Shown here: in pieces, positions 1 to 9,833 of the stretch
How the letters are laid out: every line of letters begins with the position of its first letter
How positions within the stretch are numbered: position 1 is the first letter of the stretch
Source: Betaproteobacteria bacterium
GTDB taxonomy: Bacteria; Pseudomonadota; Gammaproteobacteria; Burkholderiales; Ga0077523
Direction of reading: 5' to 3'
Assembly: GCA_025350245.1 (NCBI GenBank)
Contig: JANXYG010000077.1
Location: 1-40,052 of the forward strand
Length of the DNA stretch: 40,052 nucleotides
The notes under the pieces: generated by a model
Told to the model about the DNA's origin: nothing
What the model saw: only the letters and a program-made list of their open reading frames with translations
The model's database searches: none
Position numbers and translations under genes: made by a program

Positions 1-3000
1 GGGCAACGTTGCCCTCGACGCTAGTCAGCAACACATCCCCGGCGGACACCGTCCGGGTTGCCGTGCCGAAAACGCGCTGGCGTCCGCTGGCGTCGAGCAC
101 GGCGCCCGCACCCAGCGTCAGGTCGTGCTGCGCATCGAGACGAATCGACCCCGCAGGGACTTGGATCCGTCCGGTGATGCCGATCGAATCGCCGGCAAAG
201 GCGAGCTCGCCGCCCACGGCATCCCAGGATGCCGTGGGCGCCGCGCCTTGGGCAGCAACCGTCAGCGCGGCGTCGCTCGCGAACCGCTGCTTCGCATTCG
301 ACCCGGCGACCACCCGGGTCGCCGCCAGCGACAAATCGCCGGTGGCGCGAAGTTCGCCCGTGCCGCTGCCGATCACCTGCCCCGCCGCACGCACTGCCAC
401 GGTTTCGAAGCCGTCGATGAGAACCTTGCCACCGTCGACCCGGACGTCGCCGGCCGTCCAGTCGGTCCGAGCCAGGGCAACGATGTTCATCGAACCTGCT
501 GCCGACGGCGTCGCGGCAAATGGTGAACCACCGGATGCGGGCGTGGTGTTGCGCAACACCACCTGGCCGGCCGTGATGGTGACGGCGCCATTGCCGTAGT
601 GACCGATGCCAGGAGCGTCCAGCACCAGTCGCTGCGTGAACGCTCGTGTGATCGCGTTCGCGCCGGTGCCGACCGTCTCCCCCGTCCCCAGCGACACCGC
701 CCCGTGGAAATCGATCGATGAATAGCTGCGCAGCGTGAGATCGCGAATCTGCCCCAGCCGCGCGAGCAGGGCATCGCCGACGACCATGCCACGGGTGTCG
801 GCCGGCACATTGCCGAAACTGATGCGGCCCGACGCCACCGACACGAGCGGCGCCTGGAACACACTGTTGCCGCCGACCACCGTGTCGCGCGTCGCGTCGA
901 GGATCAGCGATCCGGTGGCGCTGACTTGCACGCCGGGTACCGCACCGGCGCCCGGCTGCAGCGTCAGGGTGCCTTCGGTGCCGAGATCGCCCACCCGGGT
1001 GAGCGATGCCATCGGACCGGTGCTGGCCCGCAGGAACGCGCCGCCGCCCCGGATCTGCAATGGCGAGGCATTCGCTGCCACGGCGCCTTCGGCGCGCACG
1101 ATCGAGCCCGGCGCAAGCGTGATCGAATTGCCCGCGACCAACATCACATCCGGACCGGTCAATGGCGATCCGGCGTTGTCGATGAGCAGTTCCGAACCCG
1201 CGCCTGCCGCCTGGACGTTGATGCTGGTGACGGTGCGGGTCCTGGTACCGCCGAGCAGGAGACTCGACGCCTTCAAGGCCTGGAGCGTTGCCGCATCGAT
1301 CGCCAGGAAGCCATCGGGTGCCGCGGTCCCGGCGGCGACCACCGCAAGTTTCAGCGACGAGATGTCGATCTCGGCGCCGCGCTTGCCCGGCGCCGCCAGC
1401 GTGTCGATGATGCCGGCAAGGGCGAGGCGCGTGGTGGCGGCGATCGAGAGCGCGCCGGCGGCGCCCGGCAACTGTGCCGTGACACTGTTGGCAAAGAACT
1501 TGCCGGCAGTGGTCTCGGTATATTCGCTTTGCTTGCGAACCTCCGTTCCGCTCTGGACCAGATAGCCGGTGTCACGGGTTGCGCCGACCACGCCGCCCCG
1601 CGCAACCGCGTGCTCGAGGCGGCCGGCGACCACCTGCGAACCCGAGGTCGGGGCGTAGGCCGACGACGCGGTGACGTCCCGGGTGCCGGTTAGCGGCGTG
1701 ACCAGAAACGCGCCCGGCAGCAACGCGTAGCGCGCGGGGAGCACGAGATACGACCCGTTGCCCAGGCGCGACTGGTCGCCGAATGCCGCCAGGCCATCGA
1801 GGCGGATGCGCTCACCGGGCAGGACAGGGCTGGCGCCGGCGCTGTATTGCAGGTCGAACGGCGCGTAAGCCGCGCCCAGCGAGGGCAGGATGGCGAAACT
1901 GGTGGGAGACACGGCAGGATCGAGGATGTCGTTCGAGCCGCCGGGTCCCACGGTGAATTCGTAGGCGTAGAGATCGCCACCACCGCGCAGGCTGACCCGG
2001 CCGTTGACGCTGACATCGGGAGCCGACAGGATCACGCGTTTTTCCGGCGGCAACACCACGACCTGGGAAGACGACCCGACGGTATAGACGTAGTCCTTGC
2101 CGGACAGGTCGGTCTTGCCGAACGGAACCAGCAGGCCGTCGCCCGAGACCGAGGTGATACTGCCGGCCGCAAGATCGATCGTCTTGCCGGCCTCGAAGGT
2201 GAGACGCCCGAACGGCACGCGAATCACGCCATTGTTGACGATGTTGGCGGCTTCGAGAGTGAGATCGGCACCCGCGGACAGGGGCAGCGCACCAGTACCG
2301 CTGCCATGGTTGATCGTTAACGTCGCATCCGCGGCGATACCGGTACCGGCATCGGGCACGGGGCGAACCCCGAGGCGGTACTGGCCGAAACTTGCCGGAT
2401 ACAGTTGCGCAGCGGTGATGGTCGTGCCGGCACCGGTCAGGAACCGGCCTTGCACCGAGAACTTGGTCCCACCGTCCACATTGGTGGCAATCACCACCGG
2501 CATCAGACGCACATCACCAGCGCTCACCATGTCGACGCGATTGAAGCCACGCAGGTCGGTGAAGCCGCTCAGGTCGATCTGTTGCGCGCGGACCCGTATC
2601 GTCGCGAGCCCGGACGTCGGTGTTCCCTCGGCCTTGCGCGATCCGTCCCGGCTGCCCAGCAGGACGTATGGCGCGTCGACGTGAATTGCGCCGGCCCCGG
2701 CAGCGGCGATGACTGGCGCATCGAGCGCGATGGCCCTGACGGCCGCCAGGGAGGTCGCGCCATCGAACACGATGGCATTCCGGGCACGGAAGTCGAGCAC
2801 CTCGAAACCGCTGGTGCGCAGCCGGTCTGCCGCAACCAAGGCACGCCCGCCGACCGCGGCATCGAAACTGTCACCGGGTCGCAGGTTGCCGGGAACGAAG
2901 CTGCCGCCCTGCGACAGGACGATCTGGCGATCGCCGCCCGGAAAACCCAGGAAGGGCGCAAACCGATTCATGTCGATGGTCAGCACCCCGCCCGGTGCGC

Positions 3001-6000
3001 CCGCACCGCCCGCGTTTCCGCGCAGATCGCCGTCGAGCAACATGCCTTCGAGCGACGCCAGGGTGATCGACCCTGCCGACCCGGCAATGACGGTGCGCGC
3101 GAAGAAACCACCGGTCAGGGAGGCTTGCCTGATGTCGAGACTGTCCGACACGCCCGAGACATCCAGGCGCGAACCCGCCAGCGTCACGACCGAACCGCGT
3201 TCCGCCCTGACGCGGATCGTGCCGCCGCCCAGGACATCGCCGACCCGAAGACCAATGGCATTGGGTTGCACCCGTGCGATACCACGTGCATCGACGCGGC
3301 TGTCGCTGCCGAACCAGATGGACTGGCCTGCGGTGTACCCCACGGCGTCACTGGGCAATGCCGTCGACAGATCGATGGTTCCCGCGCGCGCCTCGATTCG
3401 CCCCAGGACGGTGAGATTGCGCCCGGCATCGATCGTGATCGTGCCACCCGGATCGACGGCGAGCGTGGACCCGGTGCCGAGCACGACATTGCCGAACGGG
3501 ATGCTGCCCGCGGACAGCGACAGGCTGGTCGGCGCGCGGCGCAATTCCCAGGGAAGCACGCGATAGTCCGCAACCGCGGCGGCCGGGTCGATGCCCGTGG
3601 GACGCGATGCCGCGTCGGCAGCGAAGATCCAGGTGCGGGGGGCCGGCCGCACCGTGGTGCCAGCGGCCACGATCACGCCGTCCTGCCCGGCAACGTCGTA
3701 TCGCGAAAACCCGCCGGACGCGAAATCCGCTGGCGTGAGATGCAATTCGCCGACCCGACCCGATGCCGTGCCGCCAATGGACACGAACGACGCCGAGAGC
3801 GACAAGGTGCCGCCCTTCGCCGCCGAATAGCCGCGCAATTGCCCGGCCAGCACCAGCGTCGACCGGGCGGCTTCACCGTCACCGAGCAGGAAACGCCCGC
3901 TCGACAGCGTGATCGACCCGGCATCACCGGCGTTCAGCCGACCGGCGGCCGTCCAGCGTGCGCCGCCCGAAACATCCACCACGCTACCCCGTTGCAGCAC
4001 GACGTCGGTGGTGGAGACCAGGCTCACGCTGCCGCCCTTGATGGCGATGGCCCCGGTGCCGGCGCCCGGGGACGTGCCGACGATGTCGTTGGTCCACAGA
4101 CCGCCGGTGAGCAGGCGCCCGCCTGCACCCACGTCGATGCCGTATTCGGACGCCGCCAGCGCCGGCTGCGTCAGATGGCTTTCCAGCGAGATCCTGCCGG
4201 AAGGAGCGACGATGGACCCGTCGACGTCGATCCGGCGCCCGGCCAGGCTGACCGAGCCGCCGGGATCGGTCCGGATCGTCACGCCGGCATCGACCGACAC
4301 CGCGCCGTTGCCATAGGCCGCGATGCGGGAGAAGCCACCCCGCGACAACGCCGCGGCGTCGAGTTCGACGCGATTGACGAACGCGGCGCCAAGGGCGCTG
4401 TCGGCGACGAACGCCGTTGGCAACAACTGACGCTGGCTGACGAAGGCGATGTCGCCGAGTTTGAAGTTGCCGGCCGCGGCCGCGCCCGACGACGAGTCGC
4501 CGATGATGAGCCGCCCGCCGGCGGGAAGCGAACCGACGTCGCGCTGCAGTGGCCCCCGGATCGTCGACCCATCGAGCTTGCCGTCGAGGACCACTGCATG
4601 TCCGACGACCTCGATGGTGCCGGCGTTCTTGCCCTCAAGATAGCCGCTTTGCACCTGCTGGCTTCGCACCGAGTCGACCTGGCTCGAGACCTTGCCATTG
4701 GCGTCGAACGTCTGGAACTTGTCGGCGACGCCGACATACCGGCGCTCGCGCGAGGCGGTGCCGATGTCGTACACCTTGCCGTCGGCCCCGCTCAGCTTGG
4801 TGGCGGCGCCGTAACCATCGGCGTACCTGATGCTGCCACCCGAGACGTCGAGCACGCTGTTGGCGCGCGTGATCACGTCGCCTTCGGACCGGACCGTGAT
4901 CGAGCCACCGGTGGTGCTGCGCTCGCCCACGGTTCGACCCACCTGTCCCAGATACCCCGACACGTCGGCCAGCGTGGTGCCCTGGCGGATGTCGATGGTG
5001 ACGGTCTTGCCGCGCAGGAACCCATCGCGCTGCAAGGGCGCATCGCGCAGTTCGTTGCCGCGCAGTTGCACGTCGATGAAGTTGCGCTCCATCGCCACGC
5101 CAACGTCGACCACACCGCCGACATCGATACGGCTGCCCTTGCCGACATACACCCGGACGCCGTCGACAGCCGGCAGACCCGGGTCCTGGAACACCTGCCC
5201 CTGTTGCGCCACGATGCGCACGTCACCGCTGGCCGCGACGACGGCGGCACCGTCTTCGAGGCGAATGTCGCGACCCGCGATGTCGATCAGCGAATGGGTG
5301 AAACCCTGGCTGTCCTGAGTGGTGGTCTTGTTGGCAAGATCCGGCGTGACCTCGGTCACGCTGCTGGTGCCGAACACCACGGTGCCGGTGCGCTTGCCCT
5401 GTAGTTGCTGCACCCCATTGACGTTGACCGTCTGGGCCGCGCCGTCCTCGACGGCGGTATCGCGGCCGACGATGCGGATCGACCCATTGAGGTTCACCGA
5501 CGTGGTGGCGCGCACGCGGCCGGACTGGTTCACGGCCAGGGCGGCGAGAGTGACGTTGCCGCGCTCGGCGATGATCTGGCCCAGGCGATTGATCTGGCCC
5601 TGCGCATCGTTGGTGACCGTGCCGCCGATGTTCACGCGAGCGCCGCCGGCGTCATTGCCGACGAACGGATCCACCTCGACCAGGAAGCCCCGCAACGTCG
5701 TGTCGGTCGGCGCGGACAGATACACCTTGGACCCCGCAGCCAGGATGGTCTGGCCCTCGGGCGTACGGATCACCCCCTGGTTCACGACGTTGGGCGCGAG
5801 CACGACCACGCGACCGTTGGTCTTGCTCACCAGTTGCGCACCCGGAAAGATCTGGATCAGGCTGTCGCGAAACTGCTCCGCCGTGCCGCCCCAGGTGAAG
5901 GCCGGCTGGCCCAGGGTGAGCGACAGCACCCCGCGGTTGAAGGTGTCGTTGGCAATGTCCAGCGTCGAGGCGTACAGCGACTGCATGTCGAGCTGCGCGC

Positions 6001-6463
6001 CGTCCTTGAACAGGATGCCATTGCGGTTGATCAGCATGATCTCGCCGTCGGCGCGGATCGAGCCGGCGATGGTGCTCGGGTTCGCGTCCCAGATGCGGTT
6101 GAGCGCCGACCAACTGGTGTTGCCGTGCTGGTTGAACACCACGGACTGGCCGCGCTCGAGATTGAACTGCTGCCAGTCGAGGATCGCCCGCGGCTGGGTC
6201 TGCAAGATGGTCAGCAGGTTGGCGTTGGTGTGAGCCGCGTCGATGTTCGCGTTGGTCCACTGAATCGTGCTGTGGGGAATGAGCCCGGAGGGTTGATCCG
6301 CGAACGCCGGCAGCGCCAGCAGCGCGATCAGCGTGGCGCCGGTTGCGGCAGCGACGCCGCGCCGGGTGCCGGGAGCCTTGCCTTGCGCACGTGCGGTTTC
6401 GGCCACGGGCACCAGCGCACCGATGCAGCGGTTGAAGACGAGACGATGGCGGTTTGCATTCAT
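1..6463 (-). CDS. TpsA-type filamentous haemagglutinin family adhesin (3' end beyond window)
   Basis: This is a secreted exoprotein of a two-partner secretion system, exported across the outer membrane by the TpsB encoded just upstream. An open frame of about 2154 codons runs off the left edge without a stop. The ATG at 6463 begins an extended signal peptide region (MNANRHRLVFNRCIGALVPV), followed by a hydrophobic stretch and a likely cleavage site after ALPAFA (near residue 55). The TPS/haemagglutination domain follows. It contains RAILDWQQFNLERGQ, the hallmark NPSTIAGSIRADG, and LINRNGILFKDGAQ. The rest is a long run of short Gly/Asn/Asp/Val-rich beta-helix repeats. I checked that the frame agrees at 6463, near 2404 and at position 4. 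The start is 10 nt after the tpsB stop, so the two are probably co-transcribed. A C-terminal DUF3739-type region is common in this subfamily but would lie outside the window. Confidence 0.9.
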   Translation of the reverse strand, partial: MNANRHRLVFNRCIGALVPVAETARAQGKAPGTRRGVAAATGATLIALLALPAFADQPSGLIPHSTIQWTNANIDAAHTNANLLTILQTQPRAILDWQQFNLERGQSVVFNQHGNTSWSALNRIWDANPSTIAGSIRADGEIMLINRNGILFKDGAQLDMQSLYASTLDIANDTFNRGVLSLTLGQPAFTWGGTAEQFRDSLIQIFPGAQLVSKTNGRVVVLAPNVVNQGVIRTPEGQTILAAGSKVYLSAPTDTTLRGFLVEVDPFVGNDAGGARVNIGGTVTNDAQGQINRLGQIIAERGNVTLAALAVNQSGRVRATTSVNLNGSIRIVGRDTAVEDGAAQTVNVNGVQQLQGKRTGTVVFGTSSVTEVTPDLANKTTTQDSQGFTHSLIDIAGRDIRLEDGAAVVAASGDVRIVAQQGQVFQDPGLPAVDGVRVYVGKGSRIDVGGVVDVGVAMERNFIDVQLRGNELRDAPLQRDGFLRGKTVTIDIRQGTTLADVSGYLGQVGRTVGERSTTGGSITVRSEGDVITRANSVLDVSGGSIRYADGYGAATKLSGADGKVYDIGTASRERRYVGVADKFQTFDANGKVSSQVDSVRSQQVQSGYLEGKNAGTIEVVGHAVVLDGKLDGSTIRGPLQRDVGSLPAGGRLIIGDSSSGAAAAGNFKLGDIAFVSQRQLLPTAFVADSALGAAFVNRVELDAAALSRGGFSRIAAYGNGAVSVDAGVTIRTDPGGSVSLAGRRIDVDGSIVAPSGRISLESHLTQPALAASEYGIDVGAGGRLLTGGLWTNDIVGTSPGAGTGAIAIKGGSVSLVSTTDVVLQRGSVVDVSGGARWTAAGRLNAGDAGSITLSSGRFLLGDGEAARSTLVLAGQLRGYSAAKGGTLSLSASFVSIGGTASGRVGELHLTPADFASGGFSRYDVAGQDGVIVAAGTTVRPAPRTWIFAADAASRPTGIDPAAAVADYRVLPWELRRAPTSLSLSAGSIPFGNVVLGTGSTLAVDPGGTITIDAGRNLTVLGRIEARAGTIDLSTALPSDAVGYTAGQSIWFGSDSRVDARGIARVQPNAIGLRVGDVLGGGTIRVRAERGSVVTLAGSRLDVSGVSDSLDIRQASLTGGFFARTVIAGSAGSITLASLEGMLLDGDLRGNAGGAGAPGGVLTIDMNRFAPFLGFPGGDRQIVLSQGGSFVPGNLRPGDSFDAAVGGRALVAADRLRTSGFEVLDFRARNAIVFDGATSLAAVRAIALDAPVIAAAGAGAIHVDAPYVLLGSRDGSRKAEGTPTSGLATIRVRAQQIDLSGFTDLRGFNRVDMVSAGDVRLMPVVIATNVDGGTKFSVQGRFLTGAGTTITAAQLYPASFGQYRLGVRPVPDAGTGIAADATLTINHGSGTGALPLSAGADLTLEAANIVNNGVIRVPFGRLTFEAGKTIDLAAGSITSVSGDGLLVPFGKTDLSGKDYVYTVGSSSQVVVLPPEKRVILSAPDVSVNGRVSLRGGGDLYAYEFTVGPGGSNDILDPAVSPTSFAILPSLGAAYAPFDLQYSAGASPVLPGERIRLDGLAAFGDQSRLGNGSYLVLPARYALLPGAFLVTPLTGTRDVTASSAYAPTSGSQVVAGRLEHAVARGGVVGATRDTGYLVQSGTEVRKQSEYTETTAGKFFANSVTAQLPGAAGALSIAATTRLALAGIIDTLAAPGKRGAEIDISSLKLAVVAAGTAAPDGFLAIDAATLQALKASSLLLGGTRTRTVTSINVQAAGAGSELLIDNAGSPLTGPDVMLVAGNSITLAPGSIVRAEGAVAANASPLQIRGGGAFLRASTGPMASLTRVGDLGTEGTLTLQPGAGAVPGVQVSATGSLILDATRDTVVGGNSVFQAPLVSVASGRISFGNVPADTRGMVVGDALLARLGQIRDLTLRSYSSIDFHGAVSLGTGETVGTGANAITRAFTQRLVLDAPGIGHYGNGAVTITAGQVVLRNTTPASGGSPFAATPSAAGSMNIVALARTDWTAGDVRVDGGKVLIDGFETVAVRAAGQVIGSGTGELRATGDLSLAATRVVAGSNAKQRFASDAALTVAAQGAAPTASWDAVGGELAFAGDSIGITGRIQVPAGSIRLDAQHDLTLGAGAVLDASGRQRVFGTATRTVSAGDVLLTSVEGNVA

Positions 6464-6473
6464 TCAAGTGGTC

Positions 6474-8117
6474 TCAGAAATCGTAGGCGACGCGGAAGTT
6501 GAGGCGGGTGTCACCGGCCTGGGTGCGTGTTGCCGACTGCAAGGCAAGGGCGAAGTCCACGGCGGCAGACAGACCGTTGCGTGCGTGCAGGCGCAGGCCC
6601 AGGCCGGTGCTGGACAGCCCGAAGGTGGAGCGCTGAGCGGTCTGTGGCTGCTGCACCCGTGCGAACCCCTGGTCGAAGAAACCGAACATGAGGAACTGAT
6701 CGAAACGCCCGGCGTCGATCAACTGCGGCGAGCGCAACTCCAGCCGTCCGGAGACCCCGTTGTCGCCGAGTTGCTCGGCCTCGTAGTAGCCACGCACCGA
6801 ATCGGCACCACCGACCAGGAACTGCTCGGTGCCGACCAGTGGCTGGCTCGATACCTGGCCGGCGATGCGGGCCAGAAGCGAGTAGCCCTTCGGCAGCACC
6901 TGCTCGCGCTGGGCGTCGGCGCGCAGGTAGAGATAGTTGGCCCGGGCATTCGAGCGGCGATTGTTGAACTCGTCGTCGTAATTGCCGAACAGGCGCCCGC
7001 GTGGGGCGAAATTGGCGCTGACGTTGGTCTGCGTGATGCCCTTCTCGCCGGCCAAATAGGCGGTGTGCTGGAACACCGCCGGGACATAGCTGATGGGGGT
7101 GCTGAAGTTGTCGGCGCCGATCAGGTTGATCGTGTCACGAAACGCCTTGTAGTCGATGCCGGCACCGATGGACTGCGACCAGGCGCCGCGCGAGGGAATC
7201 GGCGTGATCACGCGGGCGCCGAGAATGCGACCGGCACCGACCACGTTGAGCGAGCCCGACACCGCCACATCGCTCTTGGAGTCGACGCCGTAGAGCGCGA
7301 GGGTGGAGCTGGTGCCGCGCAGCGGCATCGTGTAGCTGCCGGTCACGGCCCGAACCTGCTGGAGATCTTCGGGCGACGTGAGGAACGAGAGGCTGGCGCT
7401 GTGCTCGCGCTGCCACAGGTTGTCCCAACGCACGCTCGCCAGAAAGCGCAACGGCTGCGTGTTCAGGCTCTGGCGATTGTTCAGCTCGACACTGCCGTGC
7501 AACGGGCGCCTGTCGTCCACCTTGAGTTCCACCTCGACCGTACCCGGATAGCGGCCGGGTTTGAGGATGGGCGTGACGCGACGGTCCGGTGTTCGGTTCA
7601 GTGCGGACAGCTCTTTTTGCACCTGTGGGAAGTACGGCACCTCGCCAGCCGCCACCGATGGCGCACGTTCGCGGATCCAGCCGCGCGAGTAGTAGCGGTT
7701 GCCGCTGATCCGCAGCCGATCGACGACGCCTTCGGTGACCTGCAGCGTGACCTTGCCTTCCACCACCTGCTGCACTGGCAGGTCGACGAACACCGTGAGA
7801 AAGCCGGCGTCACGGTAGACCACCTCGAGCGCCTCCGCGGCCTTGCGCAGGTCGGCCACCGGACGCTCCCGTCCGAGAAAGGGGTACACGGCGCGTTCGA
7901 TCTCCAGGGCGGACAGCACGCTGTTGCCCTCGACCATGAACTCGAGGACATCGAGGCGACCTTCGTCGGCGTCGGCAGGCGACGCCAGACTGCTCGGCTC
8001 AGGCATGGGACCAGCCGGCACTGCCGCCGCGTGAACCGTCGGCACCACGACCATCAGCGCCAGGACGGGCGCAGCGAGCCATTCGCACAGCCAGCGTTTG
8101 AGCTGCCACATCGTCAT
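6474..8117 (-). CDS. TpsB/ShlB/FhaC-family outer-membrane transporter
   Basis: This is the partner pore for the adjacent haemagglutinin, a POTRA plus 16-strand beta-barrel protein of the Omp85 superfamily. From the ATG at 8117 it is 547 residues, a usual TpsB size. It starts with a signal peptide (MTMWQLKRWLCEWLAAPVLAL, cleavage near VHAAA). Two POTRA domains follow: one begins around LDVLEFMVEGNSVLSALEIE and the second around VDRLRISGNRYYSRG. The barrel region contains the conserved loop-6 motif VRGYYEAEQLGDNG, and the protein ends in a terminal Phe (RVAYDF), as outer-membrane proteins usually do. A longer frame to 8234 exists, but it reads through the terminator hairpin of the upstream gene and lacks a signal sequence at its N-terminus. 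ATG 8111 is an equally possible start. No strong ribosome binding site is visible before either. Confidence 0.92.
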   Translation of the reverse strand: MTMWQLKRWLCEWLAAPVLALMVVVPTVHAAAVPAGPMPEPSSLASPADADEGRLDVLEFMVEGNSVLSALEIERAVYPFLGRERPVADLRKAAEALEVVYRDAGFLTVFVDLPVQQVVEGKVTLQVTEGVVDRLRISGNRYYSRGWIRERAPSVAAGEVPYFPQVQKELSALNRTPDRRVTPILKPGRYPGTVEVELKVDDRRPLHGSVELNNRQSLNTQPLRFLASVRWDNLWQREHSASLSFLTSPEDLQQVRAVTGSYTMPLRGTSSTLALYGVDSKSDVAVSGSLNVVGAGRILGARVITPIPSRGAWSQSIGAGIDYKAFRDTINLIGADNFSTPISYVPAVFQHTAYLAGEKGITQTNVSANFAPRGRLFGNYDDEFNNRRSNARANYLYLRADAQREQVLPKGYSLLARIAGQVSSQPLVGTEQFLVGGADSVRGYYEAEQLGDNGVSGRLELRSPQLIDAGRFDQFLMFGFFDQGFARVQQPQTAQRSTFGLSSTGLGLRLHARNGLSAAVDFALALQSATRTQAGDTRLNFRVAYDF

Positions 8118-8178
8118 CGGCGACCGCGGAACGAACACGTCGGCATCATCGAAATTCCGTTTGCAAATGAGCGCCCGA

Positions 8179-8214
8179 AAAACGCCAAACCCCTCCGGAG
8201 AGGGGATTGGCGTC
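8179..8214 (-). terminator. Rho-independent terminator downstream of the cysteine-rich secreted protein
   Basis: Read on the minus strand, a stem of 7 bp (ACGCCAA with TTGGCGT) continues after one A/A mismatch into 6 bp (CCCCTC with GAGGGG) around a CGGA-type loop. It is followed directly by five T residues. It sits between the stop at 8265 and the tpsB start at 8117, so tpsBA probably has its own promoter in this short gap. Confidence 0.8.
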
Positions 8215-8264
8215 CGATCGCTGCCGGGCCGCATGAGGCCGGTCCGGCAGGGTCATGCAGCGCG

Positions 8265-9719
8265 TCAGTTGCAGACGCGCGAGAAGTTGCCGCAGGTGTC
8301 GCCCGCGCGGAAGGCCTTGGCCGTGTTGGCCGTACCGCAGGCGTTCGTGGTGCCAGGCAGGCCGGCAACCCAGTTCGAGCTGTTGAAGGCCGATTGGCCT
8401 GCACGCTTGATGAACAGGTCGGCGAAGTCCTTCTTCAAACCGGCGAGCGGGTTCGGGGCGGTCGACTTGCGGTACTGGAACGAGAGCTCGACGGCGAACT
8501 CGTAGTTGCCCTCGATCAGATTGGCCTTGGTCGGGGCCAGGCCCGTGCCAGTGACAGTCTGCAGGCCGGCATTCAGGTGCCCGGCGCCGTTCATGGTGCG
8601 GAACGTCCAGCCGTTTTCCTTGCCGAGGCTGTCGACAGAAAGGGTGCCCAGGGCACCATAGCCGCCGGTACCGAAGTTGGCCGAGTAGGTGGCGCCCGAG
8701 CCGTCCTTCCAGGTGTGGACGCCGCCGTTGTTGGCCTTGGCCAGACAATTGCGCACGTCGCCCGAACCGGCATTCTCAATGACGAGATAGCCTGCGGTGA
8801 CATCGACCGTGAACGGATCCGCCTTGGTACCCGTACCGCCGGTGATGGTGGCGGTGTCACCCTGCGTGGCCGGCGTGGCCGACGCGCCGCAAGGGAAGTT
8901 GGTGAAGTACCAGTTGTAGGCGGACTGGGTGCCCGAACCCGGGACACGGCGGCAGACAACGATGTTGTCGCTCGTGGCGGGCGCCGTTGCGCCGAGACCG
9001 GACCAGGTGGTCACGATCGCGGTGAGGGCGGAACCATAGCCGGCGCGCGACAGGAAGAAATCGCCCACGACATTGGTGACGGGCAGGCCCATCATCAGGA
9101 TGTTGGCGGGGAAGGCCGTGAGTCGGGCAACTTCGGCACTGCTGAGCTGGGTCTGGCCGAACTCGACGTTGAGCGGATCCTTGAACAGGGCCGGTTCGAC
9201 ATCGGACACCCCGAAATCGGGACGGACTTCATCGCCAGTGGCAACGCCGAGGCCGGGATCGACACCCTTTTCCGCGCAGCGATAGATGCCGCCGGTGAAA
9301 TCGGGGCAATTGAGGGCCGTGACCGGTATCGTGGCGATGTTCTCGCTGCGAGCGACGGCGTTGACACCCCACACCGAACCACCCTTGGCGCGATCGGTCA
9401 GCAGGATATTCTTGCCGCGCAGCGTGGCAGGAATGTCGGTGGTGGTCTTCATCGTGCCGAAGTAGGCGCGATAGCCGGCGCCGTCGTCGGAGATGGTGGT
9501 GGTGCCGGCGGTGCCGCCGTTGTCGTAGTACGTGAAGAACGCACCGTCGAACAACTGGCTGGCGAGGCCGCCGAGGAAGTTCTGCGGGGCCGAGGCGCCC
9601 GACAGATAGATCGAAAGGTCAGGCGCGGCGAACGGGCCCGCGGGTGTGGCTTGCGCTTGCGTGGCAACACCAGCGCAGATCAGCGCGCAGGCAGCCGAAA
9701 TCTTCGTGATCGTATTCAT
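8265..9719 (-). CDS. Secreted cysteine-rich protein, possible PstS-like substrate-binding fold
   Basis: This is a predicted secreted protein of 484 residues with no firm family assignment. The ATG at 9719 gives a clean signal peptide (MNTITKISAACALICAGVA, cleavage near TQAQA). The mature protein begins with DLSIYLSGASAPQNFLGG. This SGASA stretch, and the later runs GYRAYFGTMK and GKNILLTDRAKGGSVWG, recall the start of phosphate-type periplasmic binding proteins, but I regard that as weak. Cysteines occur in scattered pairs (NCPDFTGGIYRCAEK, VVCRR, FPCGAS, and a C-terminal cluster ending CGNFSRVCN), suggesting disulphides in an exported protein. It lies between a PEP-CTERM gene and tpsB, with its own terminator downstream. 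It could be a surface or periplasmic accessory of either neighbour; the sequence does not decide. Confidence 0.75.
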   Translation of the reverse strand: MNTITKISAACALICAGVATQAQATPAGPFAAPDLSIYLSGASAPQNFLGGLASQLFDGAFFTYYDNGGTAGTTTISDDGAGYRAYFGTMKTTTDIPATLRGKNILLTDRAKGGSVWGVNAVARSENIATIPVTALNCPDFTGGIYRCAEKGVDPGLGVATGDEVRPDFGVSDVEPALFKDPLNVEFGQTQLSSAEVARLTAFPANILMMGLPVTNVVGDFFLSRAGYGSALTAIVTTWSGLGATAPATSDNIVVCRRVPGSGTQSAYNWYFTNFPCGASATPATQGDTATITGGTGTKADPFTVDVTAGYLVIENAGSGDVRNCLAKANNGGVHTWKDGSGATYSANFGTGGYGALGTLSVDSLGKENGWTFRTMNGAGHLNAGLQTVTGTGLAPTKANLIEGNYEFAVELSFQYRKSTAPNPLAGLKKDFADLFIKRAGQSAFNSSNWVAGLPGTTNACGTANTAKAFRAGDTCGNFSRVCN

Positions 9720-9788
9720 GAATGTCCTCATGTTGAGTTTGCAGGGCGGTCGCACCCTGTGATCTCGATCGACTGATCGAGGCCGACA

Positions 9789-9813
9789 CCGGGCACCCGT
9801 GAAGAGTGCCCGG
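9789..9813 (-). terminator. Terminator-like hairpin after the PEP-CTERM gene
   Basis: A perfect 8-bp stem (CCGGGCAC with GTGCCCGG) closes a 9-nt loop 21 nt downstream of the stop at 9834. No T-run follows on the minus strand, so it may be a weak terminator or only a 3'-end stabilising hairpin. Confidence 0.45.
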
Positions 9814-9833
9814 ACGACATGACAGGAAATCGC

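Noticed and set aside
2405-5404. A 999-codon open frame on the plus strand opposite the haemagglutinin gene
   Set aside because: It is a GC-rich mirror of the minus-strand gene, with composition dominated by Arg/Ala/His/Asp and no recognisable domain, while the minus-strand frame has a signal peptide and TPS motifs.
6333-9776. A plus-strand open frame of 1147 codons opposite tpsB and the secreted protein
   Set aside because: It spans three minus-strand features, including a terminator, and has no domain pattern; both minus-strand genes are well supported.
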